A DNA stretch of 32,676 bases, from positions 1 through 32,676 of the forward strand of contig DUBF01000012.1 of assembly GCA_012960465.1 (NCBI GenBank). Reading direction: 5' to 3'. The translations under genes and the position numbers were made by a program. Within the stretch, counting starts at the first letter, position 1. Each line of letters starts with the position of its first letter. This DNA comes from Rhodospirillales bacterium. GTDB lineage: Bacteria; Pseudomonadota; Alphaproteobacteria; Rhodospirillales; UBA2165. Under the pieces are notes generated by a model. That model was not told the origin of the DNA and did not search any database. It saw only the letters and a program-made list of their open reading frames with translations. This document shows, in pieces, positions 26,088 through 32,676 of this stretch.

Positions 26088-27587
26088 TTATTTTTTCCAG
26101 ATGGGCGAACCACTACCAGGTAAACCGAGGTTGTCCCATATACTGGAGATCTTCTCAATCACCTCATCAGTCATTTGAATTTTAACACCCCAATCTCTGT
26201 CAGTCTCTGGTGGAATTTTATTGGTCGCATCCATACCAATTTTTCCGCCAAGGCTAGCTTTGGGAGAGGCAAAATCAAGGTAATCAATCGGGGTATTTTC
26301 TATCATTGTTATATCGCGAACGGGATCCATCCGGGTAGATATTGCCCAAATAACATCTTGCCAATTGCGTACATTGATATCTTCATCAACGACGATAACA
26401 ATTTTTGTGTAAAGAAATTGTTGCAGAAAGGACCAGACGCCCATCATAATACGTTTGGCATGACCAGGATAGGCCTTTCTAATAGACACAACAGCAACGC
26501 GGTATGAGCAGCCTTCTGGAGGCAGCCAAAAATCAATTACTTCTGGGAATTGTTGTATAAATAGTGGAATAAAAAGATCGTTAAGTGCTTCACCGAGGAT
26601 CGACGGTTCATCTGGTGGGCGTCCTGTAAAAGTTGATAGATATATTGGATTTTTGCGCATAGTAATAGCGCTGATGGTAAAGACTGGAAACTTTTCAACT
26701 GAATTGTAGTAACCCGTATGATCGCCAAATGGTCCTTCATTCTCATAATTATCCAAAGATACGTGACCTTCGAGGATAATTTCTGCTTCAGCTGGAACTT
26801 TTAACGGCACAGTCTTGCAATCGACCAATTCGACTTTCTGCTTTCTAAGTAAACCAGCAAATTGATATTCAGACATGGTATCCGGCACCGGGGCAACCGC
26901 GGCTATGATTGTTCCTGGATCGGCCCCTATTACCACTGCAACTGGCATATTTTCACTTTGCTTTGAGTGATGTTGGGCTCCACCACGATGTTTGAGCCAG
27001 CGCATTAATGTAGTATTTTTACCGGTGACCTGCATACGATAAATACCAAGATTAAAACTATCGATTTCCTTGGAATCTGTGCCTTTCGTGACTACCAATG
27101 GCCAAGTGATTAAGGGAGAGGGCTCATTCGGCCAACAAGTTTGGATTGGTAGGTTATAAAGATCAATATTATCCCCTTCGAGAATTATTTCCTGACATGG
27201 CGCATTGGAAACTGTCTTTGGTTTCATTGCCATCGCAGTTTTCATCATTGGGAACATGTTGATGGCTTCCTTCCAGCCGCCAGGCGGCCGTGGTTGGCGC
27301 AAAAAGGCAAGAGTTTTGCCTAGTTCGCGTAGTGTTTCTGGCTCTTGGCCAATACCCCACGCAACTCGCTCAACAGTTCCAAATAAATTTACTAAAACTG
27401 GTAAATTAAATTTTTCACCATTTTCTTTGATAACATTTTCAAACAAAATAGCCGGTCCCGATTCTGCCAGAATACGTGTCTGTATTTCAGTTATCTCGAG
27501 AACGGGAGAAATTGGTTCGGAGACCCTTATCAAACGACCCTTAATTTCAAGCATTTCTATGAATTCTCTTAGATTCTTGAAAGCCAT
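26088..27587 (-). CDS. ubiD: UbiD family decarboxylase
   Basis: UbiD removes the carboxyl group of 4-hydroxy-3-polyprenylbenzoate in ubiquinone synthesis using prenylated FMN made by UbiX. The 499-residue product shows the cofactor regions [17 protein letters not shown] with Arg184 and HRGGAQHH at 200-207, and the catalytic Glu pair in [14 protein letters not shown] (Glu282, Glu284). Length equals true UbiD. I place the start at 27587 (MAFKNLREF) because AAAAGG precedes it; a start at 27662 would add 25 residues not found in the family. ubiX is not in the window. Divergent from dnaG across about 300 bp. Confidence 0.94.
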   Translation of the reverse strand: MAFKNLREFIEMLEIKGRLIRVSEPISPVLEITEIQTRILAESGPAILFENVIKENGEKFNLPVLVNLFGTVERVAWGIGQEPETLRELGKTLAFLRQPRPPGGWKEAINMFPMMKTAMAMKPKTVSNAPCQEIILEGDNIDLYNLPIQTCWPNEPSPLITWPLVVTKGTDSKEIDSFNLGIYRMQVTGKNTTLMRWLKHRGGAQHHSKQSENMPVAVVIGADPGTIIAAVAPVPDTMSEYQFAGLLRKQKVELVDCKTVPLKVPAEAEIILEGHVSLDNYENEGPFGDHTGYYNSVEKFPVFTISAITMRKNPIYLSTFTGRPPDEPSILGEALNDLFIPLFIQQFPEVIDFWLPPEGCSYRVAVVSIRKAYPGHAKRIMMGVWSFLQQFLYTKIVIVVDEDINVRNWQDVIWAISTRMDPVRDITMIENTPIDYLDFASPKASLGGKIGMDATNKIPPETDRDWGVKIQMTDEVIEKISSIWDNLGLPGSGSPIWKK

Positions 27588-27893
27588 GATGCCTTTTCTT
27601 ATTTTTAAGTGATAATGGATTGTCGGGAATACTATAGGTATGGCATGGTTGCCAGAGGTCAAGTCAAAGATTACGCTTATTTTTGTTTGTCAACAGGTAA
27701 TCCGATATAGAAGTGTTTTTGTATTTAGCTCACAACATACATTTTTTTTGCTAAATCTATCTGATTACCGATTTTTTCGTTTTAATTGATTAAATCTGTG
27801 GATTGTGGGGATAACTAGAATAACTTAATCAAATACTACCTCTACTAACTGCACTTTGTCAGCTATGATAGTCTGCAACAAATAGGAAATGGT
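27588..27893. promoter_or_regulatory. Divergent region between ubiD and dnaG with an imperfect inverted repeat
   Basis: This 306-bp gap must hold both promoters. An inverted repeat pairs GGTAATC-C-GATA (27696-27707) with TATC-T-GATTACC (27758-27769), eleven of twelve positions matching. On the minus strand TTGACA (27688-27693) and TTGACC (27657-27662) offer -35 elements, the latter with a TATAGT-like -10 at 27631-27636 but a long 20-base spacer. For dnaG, TATGAT at 27864-27869 is a possible -10 without a good -35. No gene is seen. Confidence 0.35.
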
Positions 27894-29750
27894 ATGGCTT
27901 TTTCATCACGTTTTTTGGATGAAGTTAGAAATCGAGTCGGTTTGGCCGAGGTTGTGGGCAGGCGCGTGCGCCTAATTAAAAAGGGGCGTGAATATCACGG
28001 GCTTTGCCCATTTCATAACGAAAAGACACCATCATTTACCGTTAATGAAGATAAAGGCTTTTATCATTGCTTTGGTTGTGGCGAACATGGGAGTGTTTTT
28101 GATTTTGTTATGAAAACTAACAATATGTCATTCCCCGAATCTGTTGAGCAGCTTGCAAATGAAGTTGGGCTTGAAATTCCAGTTGAAACGCCGGAGGAAC
28201 GTCAGCGCCAAATGCGGGCTAAAAATCTTTTTGAAGTGGTTGAGGCAGCGACTGCACATTATGAAAAACTACTCTACATGCCGGAAGGGAAAGATGCGCT
28301 GAATTATTTATTTAACCGGGGAGTGAATGAAGAATCAATCAAACAATTTCGGATAGGATTTTCAGCTAATAGTAGTAGTTTGAAAAGAGCTCTGGTTCGT
28401 GAGGGTATTTCTGATCAATTAATGACTGAGGCAGGATTATTAATCCAACCGGATGATCCATCTCGAACGCCATATGATCGCTTTAGAGGTCGTGTGATGT
28501 TTCCAATAACCGATCGTCGGGGGAGGGTAATTGCATTTGGAGGCCGCATTTTGGGCAATGGTGAGCCTAAATATCTTAATTCGCCAGAAACACCACTCTT
28601 TCATAAAGGAGATAGCTTATATGCTCTATCTCAAGCGGTTGAGGCGGCACGTGATACCAAAACAATTTTGGTGACAGAAGGTTATACAGATGTAATTGCC
28701 CTACACCAGGCTGGCTTTAAGCATGCGGTTGCTCCATTGGGAACCGCATTAACAGAGAATCAAATACAAATATTGTGGAAAGTTGTTCCAGAACCGATCC
28801 TTTGTTTTGACGGAGATAATGCAGGTCAAAAAGCTGCGCTTCGTGCCGCGGAGCGGGCCATGCCACTTTTAAAACCTGGAAAAAGCTTAAGGTTTATAGC
28901 ACTTCCCGATGGCGAAGATCCTGATAGTTTAATCAAAACCAAGGGTATCAAGGCTATTGAAGAGACACTAGGAGAGGCGGTGCATTTATTCGAAGTAATT
29001 TGGCGGTTCAATACCTTTGGTTGTAGGCTCGAAACACCTGAAGATAGAGCCGGTCTGGAAAATCGTCTAAAGGAAGCCGCCGCAATTATTAAAGATAAAA
29101 CTGTGCAGCGCTATTACTTGAACAGTTTTAAAAGCCGTTTGTGGGATGAATTTGGCAAGAACCGGAGTATGAATAATGTTTCGGGAGGTAGAGGGAATTG
29201 GCGCAATCAGCAAACGTCTTTTGTTCAAATGACAGAAAAATCTGGTCAAGGCGCTCATATTGATACGATTTGGATTCAACAGGCTATTTTGATTGCGACT
29301 TTAATCAATCACCCGTTGCTATTTGATCGTATTGGAGAACGGTTAGGTAGCCTTGAATTTAAGGCTCCAGACCTTGACAAGTTACGCCAAGAAGTATTAA
29401 AGACGCTTGCTTTGTCTCCTAGACTTGAAAAACAAGTTTTGAGAGACCATTTAGAGGTTACCGGGTTTGCTGTGCTATTGAACGGCCTTTTGAGTCGACA
29501 GGTTATAAACCATGCCAAATTTGCCCGGCCAGATGAAAATATTGATGTTGTCCAGAAAGGCTGGGAGCAAACTTTTCGGCTTTACCGTCGTAATCAACTG
29601 CTTGAAGAAATTCAGACAGTTGAAAAAGAGCTTTCTGAAAATCCAACTACGGAAACGTTTGAGTTGCTCAAAGCCTTAAAACAGACGGCAATGCAGAAAG
29701 AGGATGCGGAAATTTATTTGTCTAATTTCAGCAGTGCTAAAAGTGCTTAG
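27894..29750 (+). CDS. dnaG: DNA primase
   Basis: DnaG makes RNA primers at the replication fork. The 618-residue enzyme has the CHC2 zinc finger (Cys38, His41, Cys59, Cys62), the catalytic core with YLNSPETPLFHKGDSLYAL near 227-245, and the TOPRIM metal site with Glu262 in TEGYTDV and Asp306/Asp308 in CFDGDNAGQ. A C-terminal helicase-binding region follows from about 450. AGGA lies six bases upstream of the ATG. It is followed by rpoD, as in the macromolecular synthesis operon, but rpsU is missing upstream. Confidence 0.97.
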   Translation: MAFSSRFLDEVRNRVGLAEVVGRRVRLIKKGREYHGLCPFHNEKTPSFTVNEDKGFYHCFGCGEHGSVFDFVMKTNNMSFPESVEQLANEVGLEIPVETPEERQRQMRAKNLFEVVEAATAHYEKLLYMPEGKDALNYLFNRGVNEESIKQFRIGFSANSSSLKRALVREGISDQLMTEAGLLIQPDDPSRTPYDRFRGRVMFPITDRRGRVIAFGGRILGNGEPKYLNSPETPLFHKGDSLYALSQAVEAARDTKTILVTEGYTDVIALHQAGFKHAVAPLGTALTENQIQILWKVVPEPILCFDGDNAGQKAALRAAERAMPLLKPGKSLRFIALPDGEDPDSLIKTKGIKAIEETLGEAVHLFEVIWRFNTFGCRLETPEDRAGLENRLKEAAAIIKDKTVQRYYLNSFKSRLWDEFGKNRSMNNVSGGRGNWRNQQTSFVQMTEKSGQGAHIDTIWIQQAILIATLINHPLLFDRIGERLGSLEFKAPDLDKLRQEVLKTLALSPRLEKQVLRDHLEVTGFAVLLNGLLSRQVINHAKFARPDENIDVVQKGWEQTFRLYRRNQLLEEIQTVEKELSENPTTETFELLKALKQTAMQKEDAEIYLSNFSSAKSA

Positions 29751-29865
29751 CTGATCTAAGTAGAATTGGAAGTGTCATAGAGTGAGTTAGACGGACGAGA
29801 ATAAATATATAACTATTAGGAAATCTCAATCAGCTCTTTTATGGGCGATATTAAGCGGGGTTAGA

Positions 29866-31947
29866 ATGGCCACAACGAAAGCGACAGCTACTGCGAGAAA
29901 ATCACGAGCACAGGGTGAAGTAAATGATGCCCCTCTTTTGGATTCAATCAATGCCGCTGTAAAGAAGATGATTGTTCTTGGTAAACAACGCGGTTTTGTA
30001 ACCTATGATGAGTTAAATGCAGCTTTACCGCCGGAACAAGTTTCGTCTGAGCAGATTGAAGATACGATGTCTATGCTATCGGGATCCGGTGTTAATGTTG
30101 TTGAAAATGAAGAAAGTGAAGATGCTGGTGAAAACATCGAAGTCCAAAAAGAAGAAGAAAAAGAACCAGAATCAGGCAATGTCGGTGAAAGTGATGCTGG
30201 TCGCTCTGATGATCCAGTTCGAATGTATTTACGCGAGATGGGTAGTGTAGAACTTCTGTCACGTGAAGGTGAGATTGCGATAGCAAAAAGGATTGAAGCT
30301 GGCAGGGAAATGATGATCGGTGGAATTGTTGAGAGCCCCATGACCATTAGAGCCCTTCTTCAATGGCGTAAAGACTTAGATGACGAAAATATGTTGTTGC
30401 GAGATATTATTGATCTTGATGCGACATTCTCAGGCCCAAAAGAGGATCATACTGTACCGAAGGCAGAAGGTGACGGGGAAGCAAGTATCGAGGGCGTTAT
30501 CGCCGCTGCAGCACCTGCAGTTAGAGAAGAGGCCGAAAAAAAAATTAAAGCTAACCTGGAAAAATCAAATCGCGATACCTTAGTGGATGGTGAGGCAAAA
30601 ACGGATGCAGAGCCCGGCGATAATGATAATGATAATGATAATGATAATGATGACGATGATGATGATGATGGGGATAACAGTGTATCTCTTGCCGTTATGG
30701 AGCAGACGTTATTACCAATAGTATTGGACAAATTTAATCAGATAAAAAAGACCTACGCAAAATTAAACCGTGCTCAAGAGAAGCGATTGGCAGCTGTCCA
30801 ATCTGGTAATTCAGTTACAACAACCGCTGAAAAACGAATTTTTAAGCTTCGTAATGAGCTGATTGAGTTGATGGAAGGTATCCATATTAACAATAATAGG
30901 CTCGATTACCTGTTAGGTCACATGTATGACCTTAATCGCAAATTGGTTAGCCATGAAGGCAAACTTTTGCGTATTGCCGTAAAGGCAAAAGTAAAGCGAG
31001 CTGATTTTCTCGAGGAATACACTAGCCATGAACTTGATCCTAATTGGCTCAGTCGAGTAATAAAACTCAATAGGAAGGGTTGGGCGGACTTTGGAAAGAA
31101 ACATACAGATGAAATTATAGAGATACGCAGTGAAATTGCAGAAATAGCCAATGAAGTTAGTCTTCCAATTGGCGAGTTTCGTCGTGTCGTTAATACAGTT
31201 CAAAAAGGTGAACGGGAGTCAGCCAAAGCAAAAAAAGAGATGATCGAGGCTAATTTGCGTCTCGTTATATCAATTGCGAAGAAATATACTAATCGTGGGT
31301 TGCAGTTTCTGGATTTGATCCAGGAAGGAAATATTGGCTTAATGAAAGCCGTTGATAAATTTGAATATCGCCGCGGGTATAAGTTTTCCACCTATGCAAC
31401 ATGGTGGATCCGGCAGGCAATTACCCGCTCTATTGCGGATCAAGCTCGGACCATTCGTATTCCCGTGCATATGATAGAAACCATTAATAAGTTAGTGCGA
31501 ACGTCCCGGCAGATGTTGCATGAAATTGGCCGGGAGCCGACGCCGGATGAGTTGGCAATTAAGCTAGCGATGCCGGTGGATAAAGTACGTAAAGTTCTGA
31601 AGATAGCAAAGGAGCCAATTAGTCTCGAAACTCCTATCGGTGATGAAGAAGATAGTCATCTGGGTGATTTTATTGAGGACAAGAATGCAATTCAGCCTTT
31701 AGATGCAGCAATTCAAGGTAATTTGAGAGAAACGACGACTCGTGTATTAGCCAGTCTCACGGCTCGCGAGGAAAGAGTTTTACGTATGCGTTTTGGCATA
31801 GGTATGAATACGGATCATACGTTGGAAGAAGTTGGTCAGCAGTTCTCGGTCACACGTGAACGTATACGCCAGATCGAAGCAAAGGCGCTTCGTAAACTCA
31901 AACACCCTAGTCGTTCCAGAAAGCTTCGTAGTTTTTTGGATTATTAA
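29866..31947 (+). CDS. rpoD: RNA polymerase primary sigma factor (sigma-70)
   Basis: The 693-residue RpoD directs housekeeping transcription. Region 1.1 spans about 24-85, region 1.2 about 115-146 ([11 protein letters not shown]), then a long nonconserved region, region 2 about 455-530 with [20 protein letters not shown] and [15 protein letters not shown], region 3 to about 605, and region 4 with the helix-turn-helix [20 protein letters not shown], ending [14 protein letters not shown]. The nonconserved region contains a pure Asp/Asn tract (252-268) encoded by a DNA tandem repeat. Start ATG 29866 has a GGGG-containing upstream site. Spaced 115 bp from dnaG. Confidence 0.97.
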   Translation: MATTKATATARKSRAQGEVNDAPLLDSINAAVKKMIVLGKQRGFVTYDELNAALPPEQVSSEQIEDTMSMLSGSGVNVVENEESEDAGENIEVQKEEEKEPESGNVGESDAGRSDDPVRMYLREMGSVELLSREGEIAIAKRIEAGREMMIGGIVESPMTIRALLQWRKDLDDENMLLRDIIDLDATFSGPKEDHTVPKAEGDGEASIEGVIAAAAPAVREEAEKKIKANLEKSNRDTLVDGEAKTDAEPGDNDNDNDNDNDDDDDDDGDNSVSLAVMEQTLLPIVLDKFNQIKKTYAKLNRAQEKRLAAVQSGNSVTTTAEKRIFKLRNELIELMEGIHINNNRLDYLLGHMYDLNRKLVSHEGKLLRIAVKAKVKRADFLEEYTSHELDPNWLSRVIKLNRKGWADFGKKHTDEIIEIRSEIAEIANEVSLPIGEFRRVVNTVQKGERESAKAKKEMIEANLRLVISIAKKYTNRGLQFLDLIQEGNIGLMKAVDKFEYRRGYKFSTYATWWIRQAITRSIADQARTIRIPVHMIETINKLVRTSRQMLHEIGREPTPDELAIKLAMPVDKVRKVLKIAKEPISLETPIGDEEDSHLGDFIEDKNAIQPLDAAIQGNLRETTTRVLASLTAREERVLRMRFGIGMNTDHTLEEVGQQFSVTRERIRQIEAKALRKLKHPSRSRKLRSFLDY
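30619..30669 (+). repeat. Hexanucleotide/trinucleotide tandem repeat inside rpoD
   Basis: Five perfect copies of GATAAT (30619-30648) are followed by GATGAC and five GAT units (30655-30669). They encode (Asp-Asn)5 then seven Asp, residues 252-268 of RpoD. Unit lengths of six and three keep the frame whatever the copy number. Confidence 0.95.
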
Positions 31948-32018
31948 ATGTTAATGGTAGTATCCCAAAAACGCTGGTAGATTTATTTTGTTTGCACTTT
32001 AGGTTGCATATTTTGGTC

Positions 32019-32046
32019 TTGACCAACCAGTGTTTACCGCTAATTT
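32019..32046 (+). promoter_or_regulatory. Candidate tRNA-Ile promoter
   Basis: TTGACC (32019-32024) and TAATTT (32041-32046) are spaced by 16 bases, placing a start about 30 bases before the tRNA. The -35 overlaps a hairpin TTGGT-CTTG-ACCAA, and another 5-bp hairpin GGGTT-GATCT-AACCC (32060-32074) lies in the short leader. Confidence 0.4.
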
Positions 32047-32083
32047 GTCGCTTTCTTTAGGGTTGATCTAACCCAAGTGGTGG

Positions 32084-32160
32084 GGGCCTGTAGCTCAGTT
32101 GGTTAGAGCCGGCCGCTCATAACGGTCTGGTCGCAGGTTCGAGTCCTGCCGGGCCCACCA
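32084..32160 (+). tRNA. ileX: tRNA-Ile2 (anticodon CAU, read AUA after lysidine modification)
   Basis: The 77-base cloverleaf folds fully: acceptor GGGCCTG with CGGGCCC, D-arm GCTC/GAGC, anticodon stem GGCCG/CGGTC with one G-U pair and loop CTCATAA (anticodon at 32118-32120), T-arm GCAGG-TTCGAGT-CCTGC, and an encoded CCA. A CAU anticodon can mean Met or Ile. The TCATAA loop, the TGGTCGC variable region and the body resemble the bacterial tRNA-Ile2 whose C34 becomes lysidine by TilS, and differ from initiator tRNA (which has an unpaired first base and GGG/CCC anticodon stem). Automated tools may label it tRNA-Met. Confidence 0.88.
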
Positions 32161-32205
32161 TTCACTTTATTAACCTATTGATCTTATTCAGTTTTTCAGG
32201 ATGCG

Positions 32206-32248
32206 CCCCAAACTTTATTTAAGATTTGGGGGAATTTGTTCCCTTTTT
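32206..32248 (+). terminator. Intrinsic terminator with competing hairpin, after tRNA-Ile
   Basis: GGGAA-TTTG-TTCCC (32230-32243) is followed directly by TTTTT, a compact terminator 70 bases past the tRNA. An upstream stem CCCCAAA (32206-32212) with TTTGGGG (32225-32231) shares two of the terminator's G residues (32230-32231), so the two folds compete. Confidence 0.6.
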
Positions 32249-32419
32249 ATCCATCTATGCGCTTTCGAACACTTTCTGCAAGACGCTTCTGTCTTGCCAA
32301 AACAAATGATTATATTGGTAGCGCCGTTAAACTTATACGCCGACAATTGAGTTGCACTTACTCATTGATTCCATGTATGATTTTCGAATATTTGACACAC
32401 ATTTACTCTGAGAGAGCCT

Positions 32420-32486
32420 AAACGCTTGGGAAATATTACTGGTGTAATGTTAACAAACTCAACTTCCTCCCTGCCGCCAAGCGTTT
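32420..32486 (+). ncRNA. Possible structured RNA with CU-rich loop
   Basis: AAACGCTTGG (32420-32429) pairs perfectly with CCAAGCGTTT (32477-32486). Inside sits an 8-bp hairpin AATATTAC-TGGT-GTAATGTT (32432-32451, one G-U) and about 25 unpaired bases rich in C and U, including CTTCCTCCC (32464-32472), complementary to Shine-Dalgarno sequences. The strand is inferred from the CU-rich loop. It ends 60 bases before the cysC-like start, so it could be a leader element or a separate small RNA. No family match is claimed. Confidence 0.35.
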
Positions 32487-32546
32487 TAAATTATCGCCTA
32501 ATAGGTATCCCTACAATGTCTGTACTCAGCAACATAGAGAACGTTT

Positions 32547-32663
32547 ATGGAGGCTGAAAAACCAGGAACCGTATTTTGGCTGACAGGACTGGCTGGAGCT
32601 GGGAAAAGTACCTTGGCACAGGAATTAGCGAAAAAATTACGCGATCAAGGTCGAGAAGCGTGA
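32547..32663 (+). pseudogene. CysC-like adenylylsulfate kinase, 5' part only, broken at the window edge
   Basis: ATG 32547 opens a frame with an N-terminal P-loop, VFWLTGLAGAGKSTLAQELA, typical of adenylylsulfate kinase (CysC), which phosphorylates APS to PAPS. After 38 codons the frame meets TGA (32661-32663), just where homologues continue into a strand ending in the LLDGD motif. The last 25 or so bases are also more GC-rich than their surroundings. Since the window ends 13 bases later, an assembly error or a join to foreign sequence is more likely than a real mutation. The stand-alone start, without a CysN domain in front, argues against a CysN-CysC fusion. GGAGG overlaps the start codon itself instead of preceding it. 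Confidence 0.55.
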
Positions 32664-32676
32664 CGGCAAGACCTAC

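Larger units (their letters stand above)
32161..32546. other. 386-bp spacer between tRNA-Ile and cysC-like gene, structured, no convincing gene
   Basis: I see no supported protein gene here; a 61-codon frame at 32236-32421 starts with TTG, lacks a ribosome site and overlaps the terminator. The spacer holds a terminator with an alternative upstream pairing (32206-32248) and a larger stem-loop (32420-32486), listed separately. Confidence 0.6.

Noticed and set aside
30619-30669. CRISPR-like or recombination repeat
   Set aside because: No spacers; the units are contiguous and in frame within rpoD.
32084-32160. tRNA-Met because of the CAU anticodon
   Set aside because: First acceptor pair is G-C and the anticodon stem lacks the three G-C pairs of initiator tRNA; loop and variable region match tRNA-Ile2 better than elongator Met.
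32236-32421. 61-codon frame after the tRNA
   Set aside because: TTG start inside the terminator hairpin, no ribosome site, composition unlike the neighbouring genes and no recognisable motif.
32420-32486. Integron attC-like site
   Set aside because: The outer arms resemble RYYYAAC/GTTRRRY only loosely (an extra A at the left, GTTTTAA at the right), there is one copy only and no integrase or cassette nearby.

Overview
The window is a conserved housekeeping stretch of an AT-rich alphaproteobacterial chromosome. The assignment rests on GcrA, the DUF1476 (ATPase zeta-subunit-like) protein, a PurS/PurQ/small-PurL set followed by bolA and a CGFS glutaredoxin, a Kdo/lipid A gene run, and dnaG next to rpoD. 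The AT bias and compact spacing would fit a free-living aquatic, Rhodospirillales-like lineage, but the genus cannot be told from this sequence. I see no transposase, phage gene, CRISPR array, toxin-antitoxin pair or defence cassette, and I do not find a new multi-gene system. The most interesting signals are regulatory or structural.

Layout. 1-262: AT-rich lead-in with a possible 45-residue membrane peptide whose stop overlaps the start of an MFS transporter (259-1488). 1582-8834: purine block of purB, then two genes on the minus strand (DUF924, DUF1476), an NRDE/TANGO2 gene where relatives usually carry purC, then purS-purQ-purL, bolA and grxD. 8917-12308, minus strand: FAH-family hydrolase, rpsD (strong promoter, structured leader and intrinsic terminator), an HNH protein and a carboxylesterase. 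12347-16502: gluQ-type synthetase (+), ytoQ-like gene (-), gcrA (-), a secreted SH3-domain protein (+) and purD (-). 16569-18826, plus strand: xseA and an M23 peptidase, overlapping by 4 bp. 18827-24547, minus strand: envelope lipid cluster reading msbA, DUF374 acyltransferase, waaA, lpxK, late acyltransferase. 24718-27587, minus strand: pmbA/tldE and ubiD. 27894-31947, plus strand: dnaG and rpoD, then an isoleucine tRNA with CAU anticodon (32084-32160), a 386-bp spacer with strong secondary structure, and the start of a CysC-like kinase that is broken at the window edge.

How the genes work together. PurD, PurS/Q/L and PurB cover four of the IMP/AMP steps. BolA and GrxD are known iron-sulfur partners. 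MsbA, WaaA, LpxK and the two acyltransferases finish and export Kdo2-lipid A. GcrA, DnaG and RpoD link cell cycle, replication and transcription; a perfect DnaA box upstream of gcrA matches the DnaA-to-GcrA link known in Caulobacter. Several gene pairs meet tail to tail with almost no spacer.
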